Shown here: positions 13,649 through 16,951 of the stretch, in pieces
How positions within the stretch are numbered: the stretch's first letter is position 1
How the letters are laid out: each line of letters begins with the position of its first letter
Assembly (NCBI GenBank): GCA_002329075.1
Contig: DCXR01000078.1
Coordinates: 282-17,232, forward strand
Direction of reading: 5' to 3'
Origin: Candidatus Neomicrothrix sp. UBA2131
Lineage (GTDB): Bacteria > Actinomycetota > Acidimicrobiia > Acidimicrobiales > MedAcidi-G1
DNA length: 16,951 nucleotides
The notes under the pieces: model-generated
The model's database searches: none
Seen by the model: the letters and a program-made list of their open reading frames with translations, nothing else
What the model was told of the DNA's origin: nothing
Position numbers and translations under genes: made by a program

Positions 13649-14575
13649 TCAGTAGCCGGTGTCGTGGTCGACAATGTCGTTGAGGGGCCGGCCTTCCAAC
13701 CAGCGCTCGAGGTTGGCGGCGAAGTTGGCGCCCATCTGCTCGAGCGAGGTCGGGCTGCACCAGGAGATGTGGGGGCTCAACCGCACCCCCGGATGGGTGT
13801 AGAGCCAGTGTCCCTCAGGCAGGGGCTCCGGATCGCACACGTCGAGTGAGGCCAGGCCGACCTGTCCCGAGTCGAGTGCCGAACGGAGGGCACTCTGGTC
13901 GACCACCGGTCCACGTGCGATGTTGACGAGGTGGGTGCCGGTCCGGCAGGCGGCCAGGAGGTCGGCGTCCACGAGGTTTTCGGTCTCGGTCGTGGACGGG
14001 ACGCCGATCACCACGTGGTCGGCCTCGGCGACAGCGGTTGCGACGTCGCCCACGACCTCGACACCGGGGTCGTCGATCGGGGCATCCGACCGGCGCACAG
14101 CGAGGATTCGGCAGCCGAACGGGGCCAGGCGGGCGGCTACCGCCCGGTTGATGGACCCGTAGCCGACCAGTGCGATGGTCGCGTCCTCGATCGTGTCGAG
14201 GCGGGCGAGGAACCAGTGCCTCGGCGGCTCGTCGACCCAACTCCCCGGGAGTCGCTTGGCAGCGGTGAGCAGCATCGCCACCACCCATTCGGCGATGGGC
14301 ACGGCGGTTGCCCCCCTGGCGCACGTCAGGGTCCTGTCTCCGACCACGTCGAGCGGTACCTCGTCTACGCCATGGCCGGTGCAGTGCACCCAACGGACAC
14401 CCCGCTCGAGTACTTCGGCGAAGTTGGCCGAGTCCGTTCCCCGGGTCACCATCACCTCGCCGTGCAGGTCGGGATCCACCGGACCGTCGGGATCGACGTG
14501 GACGAACCGCACGCCGGGGAAGTGATCGGCCATCCGGTCCGTACCGAGGAAGTCGAAATCGAGGTGGACGAGCAC
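13649..14575 (-). CDS. D-2-hydroxyacid dehydrogenase (NAD-dependent)
   Basis: 308 residues from GTG 14575. A TTG at 14584 is in frame, overlaps the thioesterase stop as TTGA and has GGGA 9 nt upstream, so it is a real alternative. Motifs: VGYGSIN (137-143) in the nucleotide-binding fold, catalytic Arg221 in NIARGPVVD, Glu250 in DVCDPEPLP, and His269 in SPHISW. TGHGVDEVPLD lies upstream. These make the complete Arg-Glu-His set. The dinucleotide motif is G-Y-G-S-I-N instead of the usual G-x-G-x-x-G, which is odd. It should interconvert a 2-oxoacid and a D-2-hydroxyacid. Open frame upstream of 14584 is antisense shadow. Confidence 0.87.
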   Translation of the reverse strand: MLVHLDFDFLGTDRMADHFPGVRFVHVDPDGPVDPDLHGEVMVTRGTDSANFAEVLERGVRWVHCTGHGVDEVPLDVVGDRTLTCARGATAVPIAEWVVAMLLTAAKRLPGSWVDEPPRHWFLARLDTIEDATIALVGYGSINRAVAARLAPFGCRILAVRRSDAPIDDPGVEVVGDVATAVAEADHVVIGVPSTTETENLVDADLLAACRTGTHLVNIARGPVVDQSALRSALDSGQVGLASLDVCDPEPLPEGHWLYTHPGVRLSPHISWCSPTSLEQMGANFAANLERWLEGRPLNDIVDHDTGY

Positions 14576-14580
14576 CGTGG

Positions 14581-15390
14581 TCAACGGGTGCGTTCCCTGA
14601 TCAGGACGTCCTGGGCGACGGTCGCTACGTGGGTGCCGTCGGAGGCGAAGATCTCGCCGATCGTCAGGCCCCGGCCCCCGGTGAGGCCGTGTGAGCGGAA
14701 CTCGTGCAGTTGCCACTCGTCGGCGGGTGCCGAACGGTGGAACCAGATGGAGTGATCGAGGCTGGCGCCGATGAAGATGTCGCCGAAGGTGCTGTTGCCG
14801 AGGGCCACCTCGGCGATGCGCGGATGCGAGGTGCCGACCGCGGTCGTGGCGAGATCGTCGGATGCATAGGCCACGGCGCACGCATGGAGGATCGGATCGT
14901 CGCCGAGCGGCCCGGCAACCTTCATCCAGCTGGAAGCCCGGCGGTCACCCCTGTGGACTACGCGTCGGGCGAGCAGGCCCCAGTCCTCGTTCGTGCCCGA
15001 GCCGGGCTTGCCGACGTCGGTGGGCAGCGACGACTCCTGGACGTCGATCTGGTCCTCGACGACCTGGAAGGAACAGGAGAGGTTGAGGATGGCGCCTTCG
15101 GACTGGCGGGCGACCACCCGGCGGGTGATGAACGAGCGGCCGTTGCGGATCCGGTCGACCTCGAACCGGATCGGCTCGTCGCTGTTGCCTCCACGGATGA
15201 AGTAGGCGTGGACCGAGTGGACCAGGTGGTCGGGGTCCACGGTTGCCATCGCCGCCCGGAGTCCCTGGGCGATCACCTGGCCGCCGTAGACGCGTCCCCA
15301 CGAGTAGTCGGGGCTGAGGCCGACGAAGACGTCCGATCCGTGTGGTTCGAGCTTCATCAGGGTGGCGAAGTCTTCGACGGGAGATCCCAT
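14581..15390 (-). CDS. tesB: Acyl-CoA thioesterase II (TesB-type)
   Basis: 269 residues, ATG 15390, near the usual ~285. It is a double hot-dog protein. The first half has WGRVYGGQVIAQGLRAA (31-47), HAYFIRGG (61-68) and GRSFITRRV (84-92). The second has LDHSIWFHR (211-219), with Asp212 the likely catalytic aspartate, GGRGLTIGEIF (238-248) and VAQDVLIR with Gln260. It should hydrolyse acyl-CoA to free acid and CoA in the cytoplasm. It starts 9 nt after the amidohydrolase and abuts or overlaps the dehydrogenase start, so it is a middle member of the operon. The symbol is by family, not proven orthology. Confidence 0.93.
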   Translation of the reverse strand: MGSPVEDFATLMKLEPHGSDVFVGLSPDYSWGRVYGGQVIAQGLRAAMATVDPDHLVHSVHAYFIRGGNSDEPIRFEVDRIRNGRSFITRRVVARQSEGAILNLSCSFQVVEDQIDVQESSLPTDVGKPGSGTNEDWGLLARRVVHRGDRRASSWMKVAGPLGDDPILHACAVAYASDDLATTAVGTSHPRIAEVALGNSTFGDIFIGASLDHSIWFHRSAPADEWQLHEFRSHGLTGGRGLTIGEIFASDGTHVATVAQDVLIRERTR

Positions 15391-15399
15391 GCCGGTCCG

Positions 15400-16572
15400 C
15401 TAGCGGTCGAGCGCCATGGCGGCGTGGAGGGCGATGCCGTGGCGCAGGCCGGCCTCGTCGATGCGCATGCGGTTCGAGTGGCACGGTGGCGCCTCGCGTG
15501 CGTCGGCGATGTCGGCCGGGCACACGCCCAGCAGCGCCATGGCGCCGGGTACCCGTTGGAGCAGCATCGAGAAGTCTTCGCCGCCCATGACCGGCGACGG
15601 GAGCGGCACGAACGACTGCGCTCCGAGGGTGGCCTCGCAGATCCCGGCGAACCGGGCGGCCTCGCCGGCATCGTTCACCGTGACCGGATAGCCCTCGACA
15701 AGGTCCACCTCGGCGGTGCAGTCGTGTGCGGCGGCGACCTGCGTGCAGACCCGTTCGACCGCCTCGCGTATCCGTCGACGGGTCTGCTCGGACACGCAAC
15801 GGATGGTGCCCTCGAAGAAGGCAGTTTCGGGGATCACGTTGGTGGTCGTGCCGGCTTCGACGTGTGCCACGGTGACGAGCGCCGGATCGAAGGGGTCGAT
15901 CTCGCGGGTCACTGCCGTCTGGATCGTCGTGATCATGGTGGCCATCGCCGGTACCGGGTCGGTGCAGAGGTAGGGCATCGAGGCGTGGCCGCCGCGGCCC
16001 CTGACCGTCACGTGCATCTCGTCGGTCGAGGCCATCAGGGGGCCGGGGCGACAGGCCGCCCACCCCACCGGGAGGTTCGGGGTGATGTGGATGGCGAAGG
16101 CCCGGTCGACACCGTCGAGGACGCCTTCGTCGAGCATGACGCCCGCGCCGCCCTTTCCTTCCTCGCCCGGCTGGAACATGAATCGCACCCGTCCGTGGAT
16201 GTCGGAGCGTCGATCCGCCAGCAGTCGTGCAGCGCCGACGAGCATCGCCGTGTGGGCGTCGTGGCCGCAGGCGTGGGCGCGCCCATCGACCTGCGAGCAG
16301 AATGGTTCGCCGCTGTCCTCGGACATCGGAAGGGCGTCGGTGTCGGCACGCAGCAGGATCGTGGGTCCGTCCGATGCCCCATCCAGGTCGGCGACAACCG
16401 AGGTGAGGCCGATGCCCGTGCGGATCTCGAGCGGGAGGCCGTCGAGGGCGTCGAGGATTCGCTGCTGGGTTGCGGGGTTGTCGAGGCCGAGTTCGGGGTG
16501 CTGGTGCAGGTCGCGTCGCAACTCCAGTACGCCGTCGGCTACCGCTGAGGCAGTTGCCAGGAGGTCGTGCAT
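15400..16572 (-). CDS. M20 family metallo-amidohydrolase (N-acyl amino acid / hippurate hydrolase type)
   Basis: 390 residues, the usual length of the family. Metal-site motifs: HACGHDAHTAM (100-110; Cys102, His104), QPGEEGKGGA (134-143; catalytic and ligand Glu137/Glu138), His162 in AIHITPN, and a distal His365 in CHSNRM. The N-terminus LRRDLHQHPELG (18-29) is a family hallmark. The Cys-Gly-His form groups with the M20D amidohydrolases, which act on N-acyl amino acids and similar amides. Start ATG 16572 is supported by CATGAT at -12 to -7. First gene of the four-gene minus-strand run and divergent from the acyl-CoA dehydrogenase. Confidence 0.93.
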   Translation of the reverse strand: MHDLLATASAVADGVLELRRDLHQHPELGLDNPATQQRILDALDGLPLEIRTGIGLTSVVADLDGASDGPTILLRADTDALPMSEDSGEPFCSQVDGRAHACGHDAHTAMLVGAARLLADRRSDIHGRVRFMFQPGEEGKGGAGVMLDEGVLDGVDRAFAIHITPNLPVGWAACRPGPLMASTDEMHVTVRGRGGHASMPYLCTDPVPAMATMITTIQTAVTREIDPFDPALVTVAHVEAGTTTNVIPETAFFEGTIRCVSEQTRRRIREAVERVCTQVAAAHDCTAEVDLVEGYPVTVNDAGEAARFAGICEATLGAQSFVPLPSPVMGGEDFSMLLQRVPGAMALLGVCPADIADAREAPPCHSNRMRIDEAGLRHGIALHAAMALDR

Positions 16573-16578
16573 GGCGAC

Positions 16579-16584
16579 ATCATG
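16579..16584 (-). promoter_or_regulatory. -10-like CATGAT, leaderless geometry, amidohydrolase operon
   Basis: CATGAT on the minus strand occupies -12 to -7 relative to ATG 16572, with A and T at the two most conserved positions. No ribosome site is visible. Confidence 0.4.
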
Positions 16585-16600
16585 GCCGAGTCGGGGTGGG

Positions 16601-16631
16601 TTGTCGGAACCGGCCCGCCAGGGGCCACAAT
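16601..16631 (+). promoter_or_regulatory. Candidate promoter TTGTCG-N19-CACAAT, leaderless, acyl-CoA dehydrogenase gene
   Basis: CACAAT (16626-16631) occupies -12 to -7 relative to ATG 16638. TTGTCG (16601-16606) lies 19 nt before it and resembles a -35 box. No ribosome site is seen before the ATG. Confidence 0.45.
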
Positions 16632-16637
16632 GCGGCC

Positions 16638-16951
16638 ATGGCGCTCACCGACGATCAGATCCACGAGGCGCTCTCGTCGATCCTGGATCGACGAGATGCC
16701 GATGCTCCCGGAACCGTGCTCGGTGCCGGCAGCGACGACCTCGATGTCGGCCTCCGGTACCTGGAGGCGCTCGTGGAGGGCGGTTGGATGGTGCCCACCT
16801 GGTCGGTCGAACACGGTGGCCGCGGCGCCACCGACGACGAGGCCAGGCGTATCTCCGCTGCGCTGGGCGAATACGAGTCGGCCGACCTGTACCCCTACGG
16901 CGTGGGGCTCAGCCTCGTGGGTCCGGTCCTCCGGGATCGAGGTACCTCCGA
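16638..16951 (+). CDS. Acyl-CoA dehydrogenase, N-terminal fragment (runs off right edge)
   Basis: 104 complete codons from ATG 16638 with no stop before the edge. The segment LRYLEALVEGGWMVPTWSVEHGGRGATDDE, then a helix, then YPYGVGLSLVGPVLRDRGTS fits the N-terminal helical domain of actinobacterial acyl-CoA dehydrogenases (GGRG motif and VGL..VGP..L..GT). The flavin and catalytic domains lie outside the window, so catalytic competence cannot be judged. The family oxidises acyl-CoA at alpha-beta and donates electrons to ETF. It is divergent from the amidohydrolase operon with 65 nt between the start codons. Confidence 0.78.
   Translation, partial: MALTDDQIHEALSSILDRRDADAPGTVLGAGSDDLDVGLRYLEALVEGGWMVPTWSVEHGGRGATDDEARRISAALGEYESADLYPYGVGLSLVGPVLRDRGTS

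Noticed and set aside
14585..14881. N-terminal extension of the 2-hydroxyacid dehydrogenase frame to 14881
   Set aside because: The added ~100 residues are Arg/His-rich shadow of the thioesterase gene. Family similarity begins only after the GTG at 14575.

Overview
The window looks like a chromosomal segment of a high-GC actinobacterium. Class Acidimicrobiia is my best guess, but that is inferred from style only. The signs are very GC-rich third codon positions, many GTG starts, threonine/proline-rich linkers in a secreted lipoprotein, and several genes with a TANNNT- or NANNNT-like -10 box exactly 12 to 7 nt before the start codon, which is the leaderless arrangement. I see no rRNA, tRNA, CRISPR array, insertion sequence or phage gene.

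Layout. (1) Positions 1-3036, minus strand: most of a very large lipoprotein that runs off the left edge. It has a lipoprotein signal, a possible papain-like Cys-His-Asp domain, a beta-rich middle, and at least five C-terminal repeats, each with a C-x13-C cysteine pair, joined by Met/Gly-rich linkers. A long open frame on the opposite strand is only its antisense shadow. (2) 3274-3885, plus: a small lipoprotein with a lysozyme/transglycosylase-like domain. (3) 3954-7570, plus: a tightly overlapping ABC exporter operon (ATPase, permease, ATPase, permease), preceded by a 15-codon leader ORF that overlaps the first ATPase start by four bases. (4) 7681-9435, minus: a fused EtfB-EtfA electron transfer flavoprotein. 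(5) 9492-12529: a conserved-looking unknown gene, an EthD-like gene with a nucleoside hydrolase, an enoyl-CoA isomerase/hydratase, and a truncated cyclic-nucleotide-binding-like small ORF. (6) 16572 down to 12652, minus: a compact run of M20 amidohydrolase, TesB-type thioesterase, D-2-hydroxyacid dehydrogenase and cyclase-family metal hydrolase. (7) 16638 to the right edge, plus: the N-terminus of an acyl-CoA dehydrogenase.

Taken together, the right two thirds suggest acyl-CoA and acyl-amide catabolism. An amidohydrolase would release acids, an acyl-CoA dehydrogenase would oxidise acyl-CoAs, the fused ETF could accept its electrons, the isomerase/hydratase would handle enoyl-CoAs, and the thioesterase would release free acids. 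No substrate can be named from sequence alone. The left third is envelope and export: two lipoproteins and an ABC-2-type exporter of unknown cargo.

The most unusual items are the cysteine-pair repeat lipoprotein, the leader ORF in front of the exporter, the EtfB-EtfA fusion with an extra cysteine cluster, and the recurrent leaderless promoter geometry.
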